DNA of 64,000 nt, from NCBI GenBank assembly GCA_030526995.1, contig JAUNBP010000003.1:1-64000 (forward strand), read 5' to 3'. Below are positions 17,986 to 26,228 of the stretch, in pieces (position 1 is the first letter of the stretch; each line of letters begins with the position of its first letter). Source of the DNA: Clostridia bacterium. Lineage in GTDB: Bacteria; Bacillota; Clostridia; Christensenellales; CAG-138. The notes beneath the pieces were generated by a model that did no database searches, was not told where the DNA came from, and saw only the letters and a list, made by a program, of their open reading frames with translations. A program made the position numbers and the translations under genes.

Positions 17986-18664
17986 ACGCAGCTATCGTTA
18001 TGAACAAAAATATCTCATAAGCAGGCAGGCTGCCGTGCTGCTAAAGTACAGGTTGGCGTCGGTGATGGACGTCGATCCGCACGCCGCAGGCGGAAGCTAT
18101 CATATTCGAAGCCTCTATTTCGATGATGCCGCACAAAGCGCCTTTTTGGACAAGGTGAACGGAGTAGATGAAAGGAGCAAGTTCCGTATTCGTCACTATA
18201 ACTTTGACCCCTCGATGATAAGGCTGGAGAAGAAGGAGAAAAACGGTTTTCTCAGCAGGATAACCTCGGCACAGCTCGATGCCGATACCGCTCGGCTTCT
18301 TGCCTCGAAGGAATTGCTCTCCCCCCTTATAACGGACAATCCGCTAATCCGTGAGCTTTTGACCCTGCGGGAGGCTACCCTGCTTCGTCCCATCGTATAT
18401 GTGGACTATGACAGAATCCCCTTTGTCTGTTCGCAAAGCAACACGAGAATCACCATCGATTCAAACATAGCGGGCGCTGTTGCAAGCATGAATATCTTCG
18501 ACCGAACGCACACCATGCTGCCTGCAATGCCGGAGGACTTTGCGATATTGGAGGTTAAATACGATGAGCAGCTTCCCTCTCACCTTCTGTGGCTCTTAGA
18601 GGACGTTCCCATGCAGGTTCAGGCCTTATCCAAATACTGTCTGTGCCTGAGTACCGCAATATAA
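17978..18664 (+). CDS. VTC-domain polyphosphate polymerase-like protein
   Basis: 228 aa, one soluble VTC domain covering the whole protein. Charged strands expected for a tunnel that binds polyphosphate and nucleotide are seen: YRYEQKYLIS, FRIRHYNF, MIRLEKKEKNGF, RPIVYVDYDRIPF, and a final FAILEVKYDE. In yeast the VTC4 domain makes polyphosphate from ATP; bacterial members are mostly uncharacterised. It overlaps the CotH gene by eight bases and precedes a DUF4956 membrane protein, an association common in Firmicutes. Confidence 0.88.
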   Translation: MSERSYRYEQKYLISRQAAVLLKYRLASVMDVDPHAAGGSYHIRSLYFDDAAQSAFLDKVNGVDERSKFRIRHYNFDPSMIRLEKKEKNGFLSRITSAQLDADTARLLASKELLSPLITDNPLIRELLTLREATLLRPIVYVDYDRIPFVCSQSNTRITIDSNIAGAVASMNIFDRTHTMLPAMPEDFAILEVKYDEQLPSHLLWLLEDVPMQVQALSKYCLCLSTAI

Positions 18665-18689
18665 AAATCATTCTATAACGGAGGACAAA

Positions 18690-19361
18690 ATGTTAAACAA
18701 TCTGTGGGATACCCTATCCGACCTGCTCTATCAGGAGTTCAGTTCGATTTCTATCGGACAATTGATGCTTGCGCTCGGCGTGGCGTTTCTTTTGAGCCTG
18801 TACGTAGTGCTAATCTATCGACTGGTTTACTCGGGGGTGCTGTTTTCCAAGCGCTTTGCGTTGAGCCTTGTGCTGCTCACGATGATTACCTGTATCGTGA
18901 TTCTCACGATTTCAACGAATGTGGTTCTGTCGCTCGGCATGGTCGGCGCCCTGTCCATCGTGCGCTTCCGTACAGCCGTCAAGGACGTGATGGACACCGT
19001 CTTTATGTTCTGGGCGATTGCCGTAGGCATTATAACCGGCGCCGGCTTTGCGATGATTGCCGCCATTGCCACGCTTGCAATCGGGCTCTTATTGCTCGTG
19101 CTGTTTAGGTTGAGCAAGCATATCAACATTGGCACCTATCTTGTCGTCTTTCGGCTCTCCCCCGCCGCCGACTCGGGCGCATTGCTAAAATCGCTGCCCA
19201 CGCACAGGGTAAGATCCCGCAACATTACGGATGATAAGCAGGATCTCGTGCTTGAGATGAAGCTGAACAATGCGCAAACCCAGCGTGTTCAACAACTCAT
19301 TCAAAACCCCGATGTCCTCGAGGTGAACATTGTAAGCTACAATGCGCAAAGTGCGCTTTAG
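18690..19361 (+). CDS. DUF4956 membrane protein
   Basis: 223 aa. Three to four membrane helices lie in the first 140 residues, with the family stretch LSLGMVGALSIVRFRTAVKD. A soluble C-terminal domain follows (about 145-223) with SRNITDDKQDLVLEMKL. A GGAGG site precedes ATG 18690. It is last in the CotH-VTC-DUF4956 operon; the likely role is to anchor or feed the VTC-type enzyme at the membrane, but this is inference from linkage. Confidence 0.87.
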   Translation: MLNNLWDTLSDLLYQEFSSISIGQLMLALGVAFLLSLYVVLIYRLVYSGVLFSKRFALSLVLLTMITCIVILTISTNVVLSLGMVGALSIVRFRTAVKDVMDTVFMFWAIAVGIITGAGFAMIAAIATLAIGLLLLVLFRLSKHINIGTYLVVFRLSPAADSGALLKSLPTHRVRSRNITDDKQDLVLEMKLNNAQTQRVQQLIQNPDVLEVNIVSYNAQSAL

Positions 19362-19382
19362 CCCCCCTTTAGAGCAAGATTT

Positions 19383-19416
19383 AGGCTGCCGTGAAGCGTT
19401 GCGGCAGCCTTGTTTT
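19383..19416 (+). terminator. Terminator of the CotH operon
   Basis: AGGCTGCCG (19383-19391) pairs with CGGCAGCCT (19402-19410), followed by TGTTTTG; 21 bases after the DUF4956 stop. Confidence 0.88.
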
Positions 19417-19443
19417 GTTAAAGAGATTTATATATATCGGGAA

Positions 19444-19625
19444 GCCGTGTTTTTGCCGAGATGATAACCGTAGCTTGTCTGCATAGTTATGTGGTCGGCG
19501 GGCGGATGATATCCGCCCCTACATAAAACGGGCCTGAAGGGAAATTCGTTTCGGCGAACACGCCGATGACCGAATTAGGGTCGGGGGTGTGACCCTTGAG
19601 GGGCCCAAAGGGCTTTTTCGGCAGC
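19444..19625 (+). repeat. Interspersed repeat, diverged copy D
   Basis: Shares with copy A the order GTGTTTTTGCCG, AACCGTAGCTTG, the core GGCGGATGATATCCGCC and CCTGAAGGG, then GGGGTGTGACCCTTGAGG and AAAGGGCTTTTT. The terminal inverted repeats are degraded. It occupies most of the 336-base gap between the CotH operon and gdhA; no gene is seen there. Confidence 0.65.
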
Positions 19626-19627
19626 TG

Positions 19628-19665
19628 AAAAGCCGCCTTGCCTTAACATGGGCAGGGCGGCTTTT
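19628..19665. terminator. Hairpin terminating gdhA
   Basis: AAAAGCCGCCTTGCC (19628-19642) pairs with GGCAGGGCGGCTTTT (19651-19665). It is T-rich on both strands and may act in both directions; it lies 33 bases past the gdhA stop. Confidence 0.75.
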
Positions 19666-19697
19666 GTAGTTTATTAGGTTGATTTTGATGCGGGGAG

Positions 19698-21044
19698 TTA
19701 TACGATGCCCTGAGCCATCATTGCATCTGCGACCTTCATAAAGCCTGCGATGTTTGCGCCGGCGACGAGGTTGTAGCCCAAGCCGCACTTTTCCGCTGCT
19801 TCGACCGAGGCTGTGTGGATGCTCTTCATAATCTCATGCAGCCACCTGTCCACCTCTTCCTTCGTCCAGCTGAGGTGCTCGGCGTTCTGGCTCATCTCCA
19901 AGCCCGATACCGAAACGCCGCCTGCGTTGACCGCCTTTGACGGGGCTACGAGTACGCCCTTGTCCATGAGGTAGTACAGGGCTTCGTTCGTGGTCGGCAT
20001 GTTCGCAACCTCGATGTAGTACTTGACGCCGTTTGCAAGAATCTGCTCGGCTTCCTTCATGCCAATCTCGTTCTGATATGCGCAGGGCATACAGATGTCG
20101 ACCTTCTCGCCCCAAGGCTTCTGGCCTGCGAAGAACTTTACGCCAAACTTGTCGGCATAGTCCTGAACCCTGTTTCTGCCGCTGCTTCTCATTTCGAGCA
20201 TGTAATCCCACTTCTCCTGCGTGCTTACGCCGTCGGGATCGTAGATGTAGCCGTCGGGGCCTGCCAAGGTGACGACCTTTGCGCCGAGCTGGCTTGCCTT
20301 CATTGCGACGCCCCAAGATACGTTGCCAAAGCCCGAGATTGCAATCGTCTTGCCTTCGAGCGTATCGTTCTGATGATGCAGAACCTCTTGCAGATAGTAG
20401 ACTGCGCCCCAGCCCGTTGCTTCGGGACGAATCACGCTGCCGCCGTAGCTCATGCCCTTGCCGGTCAAAACTCCGTTTTCAAAGCCGTTGCGGATTCTCT
20501 TATACTGACCGAACAGGAAGCCAATCTCCCTGCCGCCTACGCCGATGTCGCCTGCGGGGACGTCAACGTTGGGCCCGATGTGACGGTAAAGCTCCGTCAT
20601 AAAGCTCTGACAGAAGCGCATAATCTCCATGTCGGACTTGCCGTTGGGGTCGAAGTCGGATCCGCCCTTGCCGCCGCCCATGGGCAGCGTGGTCAGGCTG
20701 TTTTTGAAAATCTGCTCGAACGCCAAAAACTTCATAACCGACAGGTTGACGTGCGATGCAAATCTCAATCCGCCCTTGTAGGGCCCGATTGCGCTGTTGA
20801 ACTGTACGCGGAAGCCGCGGTTCACCTGAATCTTGCCGTTGTCATCCATCCACGGAACACGGAACTCAATGACCCTCTCCGGCTCGACCAGACGCTCTAA
20901 AAGACCCGCTGCCTCATACTCGGGATGCCGCTCTACGACGACCTCCAAAGACTTTAGCACCTCTTCCACCGTCTGTAAAAACTCCGGCTCGTGCTTGTCG
21001 CGACGCTTGACATTTTCCAATACTCTCTCGATATAGTTGTTCAT
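19698..21044 (-). CDS. gdhA: NADP-type glutamate dehydrogenase
   Basis: 448 aa from ATG 21044, directly after a GGAGGA site; the longer frame starts at a TTG just upstream of that site. It is a hexameric type I glutamate dehydrogenase. The catalytic-Lys loop is PMGGGKGGSDFDPNGKS, the dinucleotide fold motif GFGNVSWG lies at about 235-245, and VNAGGVSVSGLEMSQN is typical of the NADP-type bacterial/fungal enzymes. It interconverts 2-oxoglutarate plus ammonia and glutamate. Transcribed alone, between a hairpin and its own promoter. Confidence 0.96.
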   Translation of the reverse strand: MNNYIERVLENVKRRDKHEPEFLQTVEEVLKSLEVVVERHPEYEAAGLLERLVEPERVIEFRVPWMDDNGKIQVNRGFRVQFNSAIGPYKGGLRFASHVNLSVMKFLAFEQIFKNSLTTLPMGGGKGGSDFDPNGKSDMEIMRFCQSFMTELYRHIGPNVDVPAGDIGVGGREIGFLFGQYKRIRNGFENGVLTGKGMSYGGSVIRPEATGWGAVYYLQEVLHHQNDTLEGKTIAISGFGNVSWGVAMKASQLGAKVVTLAGPDGYIYDPDGVSTQEKWDYMLEMRSSGRNRVQDYADKFGVKFFAGQKPWGEKVDICMPCAYQNEIGMKEAEQILANGVKYYIEVANMPTTNEALYYLMDKGVLVAPSKAVNAGGVSVSGLEMSQNAEHLSWTKEEVDRWLHEIMKSIHTASVEAAEKCGLGYNLVAGANIAGFMKVADAMMAQGIV

Positions 21045-21088
21045 AAATCCTCCGAACAAGACATTTTTTTAGTTGGTTGCCAATGAAC

Positions 21089-21116
21089 ATAATAACACTT
21101 TTGCAAACGAAGTCAA
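21089..21116 (-). promoter_or_regulatory. gdhA promoter
   Basis: On the minus strand TTGACT (21116-21111), 16-base spacer, TATTAT (21094-21089), about 45 bases before the start codon. Confidence 0.65.
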
Positions 21117-21224
21117 CCACAAAACAGCCCCTAAAATAAATATATTTTTTCGCAGCCCCTCTCGCTTCTACCGAGCCTGAAAAACGCATAGGCTTTTATG
21201 AAAAAATGTCAAGGAGTACGCATT

Positions 21225-22694
21225 ATGGATATTGTTAAAACCTCTCTGAATGTTGAACGCTATGTCGGCACCTTCCATGCCGAGGCGCATATCGAAAGCG
21301 GGATTCCGCTGCCGCAAAACCGCTCGCCCAAGCGTGTTCTCTCAGCCGATGCGTCGGTGACCGCCGCTTCCTCCGTCTGCATTGCCGGCGGAATCGATGT
21401 TTCGGGCAGCCTGACCCTGCACATAATTGCCGAGGACGCCGATTCCTCCCTGTTCTGCTTCGACGCCACCGCCGAATACACCCACCGCATAGCCGAACAG
21501 GCCGTTACGCCCTCAATGAATGCGCACGTGTCGGCACAGATTTTTTCGTGCCGCTGCAGGGCGGAGGAGGGCGGACTGCGCCTTAGCGCAGATATTACCC
21601 TTACCGCCGTGACCCTCGATCAATGCAGCGTTGCGGCCATTTCCACGCTTGCGGGGGACGCAACGCTTCAGCAAAAGCAGCTTGAGCTTGTGCAGAGCCG
21701 CAGGCTGTTCCTCGGTGCGCAGAGCATAAAGCTCCGTGAGGAGGCTAAGATTACACCCAATTGCACTCTTCTGTCCCAGACCGCAAGCTGTGAGATTATC
21801 GGCATTGTTCCGAGCGCAGACGGAGCTGCCATTGAGGGCAAGCTCTTTATAAAGCTGCTGCTCTTGGATGCGGACGGAGGCATTGTCGGGGAGAATTTGA
21901 GCTTTCCCTTTAGCTGTCTAATCCCCTATGACGGTGCCGAAAGCCTCTTTGCAAGTGCACAGATAAACCAGCTCAATGCGGTAACGGTCGATATTCAGCA
22001 GGGGATTGTCGAGGTGAACGCCGTCCTCTCCGTGTCCCTCTACGGCAGGCAGAAAACCGCAACTCCGCTGCTATACGACGCCTACGATACCGACGGCTCC
22101 TTCTCCTGCTCGGTGCTGAATATGGAGTCGATGCAATACCGACAGACCGAGAAAAAGGGCGTTGCCCTGTCGGAAAGGCTCTCGGTTCCGAGCCACCTGC
22201 CCGAGGTCTATATGCCGCTGTATTCGAGCGCACAGGCGGCTGTGACCGCCATCCGTTGCGAGGATGACAAGCTGCGGGTGGATGGGATGATTCAGCTCAC
22301 CGCCGTCTACCGCTGCGATGCGGGGCTTGTGCACAGTTTTATCGAGGAGCTGCCCATGTCCTTCACAGTCGATGTAAACTGTGAGCTGCCGCTGCCTACG
22401 CTCGATATTGCGGATGTGAATCTGCTTGGAAGCGGCAGGGTCATGGACGCTGCAATCTCCCTATGCCTTACCGTCGACTGCTATTCAAAGCAGCAGATAC
22501 GCTGCATCGAGGAGCTTAACTACTGCGAACCGCCCGAACAGCGGCGGGGGATTTTGATATACTATGCCGATGAGGGCGAAACGCTCTTTGAGGTCGGCAA
22601 ACGCTTTTTAACCCCAATCTCGGTGCTAAAGCAGTTCAACCCCGACTTGAAGGAACCGCTGACGGATGGGCAGCAGGTGTTTTTGATGAAATAG
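21225..22694 (+). CDS. sipL: SipL-like spore protein (SPOCS/DUF3794 repeats plus LysM)
   Basis: 489 aa from ATG 21225; AAGGAG at 21211-21216 fixes the start and excludes the in-frame ATG at 21198. Repeated SPOCS/DUF3794 domains (for example AEAHIESGIPLPQNRSPKRV and the middle TASCEIIGIVPSADGAAIEG) are followed by a C-terminal LysM (about 440-489: YYADEGETLFEVGKRFLTPI). In Clostridioides difficile SipL binds SpoIVA and is needed for spore coat assembly and engulfment. The domain layout matches; orthology is likely but not proven. Confidence 0.85.
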   Translation: MDIVKTSLNVERYVGTFHAEAHIESGIPLPQNRSPKRVLSADASVTAASSVCIAGGIDVSGSLTLHIIAEDADSSLFCFDATAEYTHRIAEQAVTPSMNAHVSAQIFSCRCRAEEGGLRLSADITLTAVTLDQCSVAAISTLAGDATLQQKQLELVQSRRLFLGAQSIKLREEAKITPNCTLLSQTASCEIIGIVPSADGAAIEGKLFIKLLLLDADGGIVGENLSFPFSCLIPYDGAESLFASAQINQLNAVTVDIQQGIVEVNAVLSVSLYGRQKTATPLLYDAYDTDGSFSCSVLNMESMQYRQTEKKGVALSERLSVPSHLPEVYMPLYSSAQAAVTAIRCEDDKLRVDGMIQLTAVYRCDAGLVHSFIEELPMSFTVDVNCELPLPTLDIADVNLLGSGRVMDAAISLCLTVDCYSKQQIRCIEELNYCEPPEQRRGILIYYADEGETLFEVGKRFLTPISVLKQFNPDLKEPLTDGQQVFLMK

Positions 22695-22806
22695 TAAATC
22701 CGCCAAAAAAGCGCAGCCCATCCATCGATGCGCTGCGCCCTATGAGGGGGAAAGTGGGGGTTGTTCAGAGGAAAACTTATTGTGCGGGGAGGCTGACCTC
22801 CCCGTT
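22695..22806. terminator. Hairpins after sipL
   Basis: Two stem-loops lie here: GCGCAGC with GCTGCGC (within about 22714-22738), and the perfect GGGGAGG-CTGA-CCTCCCC at 22786-22803 just before repeat copy C. Neither has a strong T tract on the plus strand, so termination is only probable. Confidence 0.45.
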
Positions 22807-23000
22807 CAGCCTGTCAAAAAGCCTTTGGGGTTCTCAAGGGGGCGCACCCCCTTGACCATAATCCGACTTCGGCGGCAAGCACGGCGAAACGGATTGCCCT
22901 TTAGGGCTGTTACTTTGTGTAGATTGCCGTCCGCATTGCGCAAGCGATGCAGGCAAGCTACGGTTATTCTCCGGCAAAAAACACGGTTTTTTGACGAACT
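22807..23000 (-). repeat. Interspersed repeat, short copy C
   Basis: Starts CAGCCTGTCAAAAAG and ends TTTTTTGACGAACT, matching the ends of copies A and B. It shares GGATTGCCCTTTAGGGCTGTTA and GCAAGCTACGGTTA but lacks the GGCGGATGATATCCGCC core and the GGTGGCACGGC units. Its right end forms the stop codon of the small Cys-rich gene on the minus strand. Confidence 0.75.
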
Positions 23001-23148
23001 AATGGCATTTGCCGGACATGGGGCAGTCCTTGCAGTTGCAGCCGCAGGAGGTTTTGCCCTTCTTTTTGTTTTTTATCATTCTAACGATAATCAGGGTTAC
23101 GATTCCCGCAAGAACTGCGCATATGATTGCGGTGGAAAGCCACTCCAT
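22999..23148 (-). CDS. FeoB-associated Cys-rich small membrane protein
   Basis: 49 aa: one membrane helix (about residues 5-24), a Lys-rich turn (KNKKKGK), then a Cys-rich tail SCGCNCKDCPMSGKCH. This is the layout of the FeoB_associated family in Firmicutes. ATG 23148 has the site AAAGGAGG just upstream, 12 bases after the feoB stop, so it is the last cistron of the feo operon. The TAG stop lies at the edge of repeat copy C, so the C-terminus may have been shaped by the insertion. Confidence 0.85.
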   Translation of the reverse strand: MEWLSTAIICAVLAGIVTLIIVRMIKNKKKGKTSCGCNCKDCPMSGKCH

Positions 23149-23160
23149 TTGCCGCCTCCT

Positions 23161-25575
23161 TTATGCCTTTATTTTCAGCTTGGTTGCTTCCTTATAGGGC
23201 TTTACAAGCATGTAAACGATGAACGCCAACGCTACCAATGCGACTATAAGTCCAAGCCACTGCACTCCGCCCGTGAATACGAGACCTATCTGATAGATGA
23301 TTAGCGATGCCGCATAGGCGAACACGCACTGATAGCCGATTGCAAACCACGTCCACTTTGCGCTGTTCATCTCGCGGCGGATGGCTCCGATTGCCGCAAA
23401 GCAGGGTGCGCACAGAAGGTTGAATACGAGGAAGGAATAGGCTGCAAGCTGGGTCATGCCCTCAAAGTCCAAGACTCCGAATACTGCAACGACCTCCTCC
23501 TTGGCTACGAGGCCCATAACGGTTGCCACCGTTGCACGGATGTTGCCAAAGCCCAAGGGCTTGAATATCCACATCACGACGCTGCCTATCATGCCGAGAA
23601 CGCTGTTGTCCAGCTCCATGTCCACCGAGAACCTGAACGCCCCGTCCATCATGCCGAACTTTGAGCCTGCCCAGATAACTATAGAGGCGAGCAGGATTAT
23701 CGTCCCCGCCTTCTTGATGAACGAGCTTGCACGCTCCCACATGCTTCTGAGCATGTTGCCCACCGTGGGCCAATGGTACGCGGGAAGCTCCATTACAAAC
23801 GGGGCGGGTTCGCCTGCGAACATCTTGGTCTTTTTGAGCATGATGCCCGAAAGCACTATGGCTGCAATGCCTACAAAGTATGCGCTCGGTGCTACCCACC
23901 ATGCGCCGCCAAACAACGCAGAGGCTATGAGCGCCACTATCGGCAGCTTTGCGCCGCAGGGGATGAAGGTAGTCGTCATTATCGTCATACGCCTGTCTCG
24001 CTCGTTTTCAATCGTGCGTGATGCCATTATTCCCGGAACGCCGCAGCCCGTGCCGATAAGCATCGGGATGAAGCTCTTGCCCGACAGCCCGAACTTTCTA
24101 AATACTCTATCGAGCACGAACGCAATACGTGCCATGTACCCGCAGGCTTCCAAAAATGCAAGAAGCAAAAACAGTACGAGCATCTGCGGAATGAAGCCCA
24201 AGACTGCACCGACGCCGCCGATGATGCCCTCGAGAATCAGACTCTTTAGCCAGTCGGCCGTGTTTATGGCATCGAGTCCGCTTTCAACCAAAACGGGAAT
24301 GCCCGGCACCCAAACTCCGTATTCGGAGGAGTCGGGAACGCCCTCCGCTTCGAGGGCGGCGTCCACGGTTTCGCCTATGTCGTAGCCCGCCTCGGCAAGC
24401 GCATCGGCGTAGGAACCGTATGCCTCGTCAAAATCTCCGAAGCTGCCGTCCTCCACCGCAGAAAGAACGTCCTCTGCGCCTATGACCTCGGCCTCTGCAG
24501 CCTGCTTTAAGGTTGCCTTTACCTCGTTAGTAAAGATGTATTCGGAGGCGTAGGCGTCCATGTCCTCCTCGTATTCGGAGCTGCCGATTCCAAGCAGATG
24601 CCAGCCGTCACCGAACACGCCGTCGTTTGCCCAGTCGGTTGCCCACGTGCCTATGGTCGTGACCGAGATATAGTAGACAAGGAACATTATTATCACGAAT
24701 ATGGGCAGGGCTAAGAAGCGGTTTGTAACGACCTTGTCAATCTTGTCGGAGGTCGTGAGCTTGCCTGCCGCCTTCTTCTTGTAGCAGCCCCTGAGGATGG
24801 AGGCTATGTACACGTAACGCTCGTTAGTGATGATGCTCTCGGCATCGTCGTCAAGCTCAGCCTCCGCCGCCTTGATGTCGGTCTCAATGTGAGCGAGCAC
24901 CTCGGCATCTATCTTTAAGCTCTCCAAAACCTTGTCGTCACGCTCGAAAATCTTTATCGAATACCAGCGCTGCTGCTCCTCGGGCAGCCCGTGAACTGCG
25001 GCTTCCTCGATGTGGGCAAGCGCATGTTCGACCGTACCGGAGAAGGTGTGCATGGGTATCGTCTTACCGTTTTTGGCAGCCTCTATCGCAACCTTGGCTG
25101 CCTCCTCTATGCCCGTGCCTTTGAGCGCCGAAACCTCGACTACCTCACAGCCTAAGGCTCTCGACAGTTCGGCAACGTTAATCTTGTCGCCGTTCTTCTT
25201 TACGACGTCCATCATGTTGATTGCAACAACGACGGGGATTCCAAGCTCGGTGAGCTGGGTCGTAAGATAGAGGTTGCGCTCAAGGTTTGTGCCGTCGATT
25301 ATATTCAATATCGCATCGGGGCGTTCGTTTATAAGGTAGTTTCTTGCTACAACCTCCTCAAGCGTGTAGGGTGAAAGCGAGTATATGCCCGGAAGGTCGG
25401 TGATTGTGACATCATCGTGCTTTTTGAGCTTGCCTTCCTTCTTCTCAACCGTAACGCCCGGCCAGTTGCCGACAAATTGGTTGGATCCGGTCAAGGCATT
25501 GAAAAGCGTCGTCTTGCCGCTGTTGGGATTGCCTGCAAGGGCTATTGTAATATTGCTGTTATTGCTGTTTTTCAT
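23161..25575 (-). CDS. feoB: Ferrous iron transporter B
   Basis: 804 aa. N-terminal G domain: GNPNSGKTTLF (G1), DLPGIYSL (G3), NMMD (G4), SALKGTG (G5). A helical guanine-dissociation-inhibitor region follows (about 170-265), then the membrane part with two Gate domains: ACGYMARIAFVLDRVFRKFG with GTGCGVPGIMASRT, and later FNLLCAPCFAAIGAIRREM. It imports Fe2+ across the cytoplasmic membrane. An acidic, Ala/Glu-rich segment of about 110 residues (about 325-435) separates the first and second helices, longer than in the E. coli protein. Confidence 0.95.
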   Translation of the reverse strand: MKNSNNSNITIALAGNPNSGKTTLFNALTGSNQFVGNWPGVTVEKKEGKLKKHDDVTITDLPGIYSLSPYTLEEVVARNYLINERPDAILNIIDGTNLERNLYLTTQLTELGIPVVVAINMMDVVKKNGDKINVAELSRALGCEVVEVSALKGTGIEEAAKVAIEAAKNGKTIPMHTFSGTVEHALAHIEEAAVHGLPEEQQRWYSIKIFERDDKVLESLKIDAEVLAHIETDIKAAEAELDDDAESIITNERYVYIASILRGCYKKKAAGKLTTSDKIDKVVTNRFLALPIFVIIMFLVYYISVTTIGTWATDWANDGVFGDGWHLLGIGSSEYEEDMDAYASEYIFTNEVKATLKQAAEAEVIGAEDVLSAVEDGSFGDFDEAYGSYADALAEAGYDIGETVDAALEAEGVPDSSEYGVWVPGIPVLVESGLDAINTADWLKSLILEGIIGGVGAVLGFIPQMLVLFLLLAFLEACGYMARIAFVLDRVFRKFGLSGKSFIPMLIGTGCGVPGIMASRTIENERDRRMTIMTTTFIPCGAKLPIVALIASALFGGAWWVAPSAYFVGIAAIVLSGIMLKKTKMFAGEPAPFVMELPAYHWPTVGNMLRSMWERASSFIKKAGTIILLASIVIWAGSKFGMMDGAFRFSVDMELDNSVLGMIGSVVMWIFKPLGFGNIRATVATVMGLVAKEEVVAVFGVLDFEGMTQLAAYSFLVFNLLCAPCFAAIGAIRREMNSAKWTWFAIGYQCVFAYAASLIIYQIGLVFTGGVQWLGLIVALVALAFIVYMLVKPYKEATKLKIKA

Positions 25576-25589
25576 GCTGTCCTCCTTCC

Positions 25590-25811
25590 CTACTCCACTT
25601 CAATCATGTCGGCATCGGTCTTGCGTATCGACAGCTCATAGCCGCGAACGGTTACCTCTATGGGGTCTCCCAAGGGTGCTACCTTTCTTATATGCACCTC
25701 AACGCCCTTGGTGATGCCCATGTCCATGATGCGGCGCTTTACTGCGCCCTCGCCGTGGAGTTTTACAACTCTGCACGTCTCTCCAACCTTTACCTGTTTA
25801 AGTGTTTTCAT
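25590..25811 (-). CDS. feoA: FeoA-type SH3-like protein (adjacent to feoB)
   Basis: 73 aa. A single FeoA domain: GETCRVVKLHGEGAVKRRIM, DMGITKGVEVHIRKVAPLGD, and a final ELSIRKTDADMIEV. A small cytosolic partner of FeoB that is needed for iron uptake in characterised systems. It lies 14 bases before feoB and 14 bases after a second feoA. Confidence 0.92.
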   Translation of the reverse strand: MKTLKQVKVGETCRVVKLHGEGAVKRRIMDMGITKGVEVHIRKVAPLGDPIEVTVRGYELSIRKTDADMIEVE

Positions 25812-25825
25812 GTTCTACCTCCAAT

Positions 25826-26038
25826 TCATACCATTATCTTCATCGCCATCTCTCGGCTTATCGCAACACGAGAATCCTTGACGTTTACAATCAAATTGCC
25901 GGCAAGCGTGGACACCACCGTGACGATGCTGCCCGCAACAAAGCCCAAGTCCTCCAAGTGCCTCTTGACCTCGGCATTTCCACCGACTCTGCGGATGATA
26001 ATTTCCTCTCCAATGTTTGCAAGTGTAAGCGGCATCAT
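25826..26038 (-). CDS. feoA: Second FeoA-type protein, first gene of the feo operon
   Basis: 70 aa from ATG 26038, chosen because GGAGGAAG lies five bases before it; a longer frame to 26083 would add an acidic MRIEDIYPRG extension that contains this ribosome site. FeoA fold: MPLTLANIGEEIIIRRVGG, HLEDLGFVAGSIVTVVS, then SRVAISREMAMKIMV. Two adjacent FeoA genes before one FeoB are common in Clostridia. Confidence 0.88.
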   Translation of the reverse strand: MMPLTLANIGEEIIIRRVGGNAEVKRHLEDLGFVAGSIVTVVSTLAGNLIVNVKDSRVAISREMAMKIMV

Positions 26039-26091
26039 TTCTTCCTCCTCTGCGCCCCTCGGATATATATCTTCTATGCGCAATTGTTCGG

Positions 26092-26142
26092 TTAGATTCC
26101 TCTAACTGGAGATAGTTTAATATCTCTAACTCATTTTGTCAA
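26092..26142 (-). promoter_or_regulatory. feo promoter with two palindromes (candidate metal-regulator sites)
   Basis: Minus strand TTGACA (26142-26137), 17 bases, TAAACT (26119-26114). A perfect inverted repeat GAGATA-N6-TATCTC (26109-26126) covers the -10 box. A second one, TTAGA-N4-TCTAA (26092-26105), lies just downstream, about where transcription should start. Position suggests repression by an iron-sensing DtxR- or Fur-type protein. Confidence 0.6.
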
Positions 26143-26228
26143 GATTTTTTTCCAAATTTCTACAAAAAATTTTTTGTCTGCGATGGGGGATTGTTTTTTT
26201 GGATATTAAGTGGTAGACTTAAGCTATC

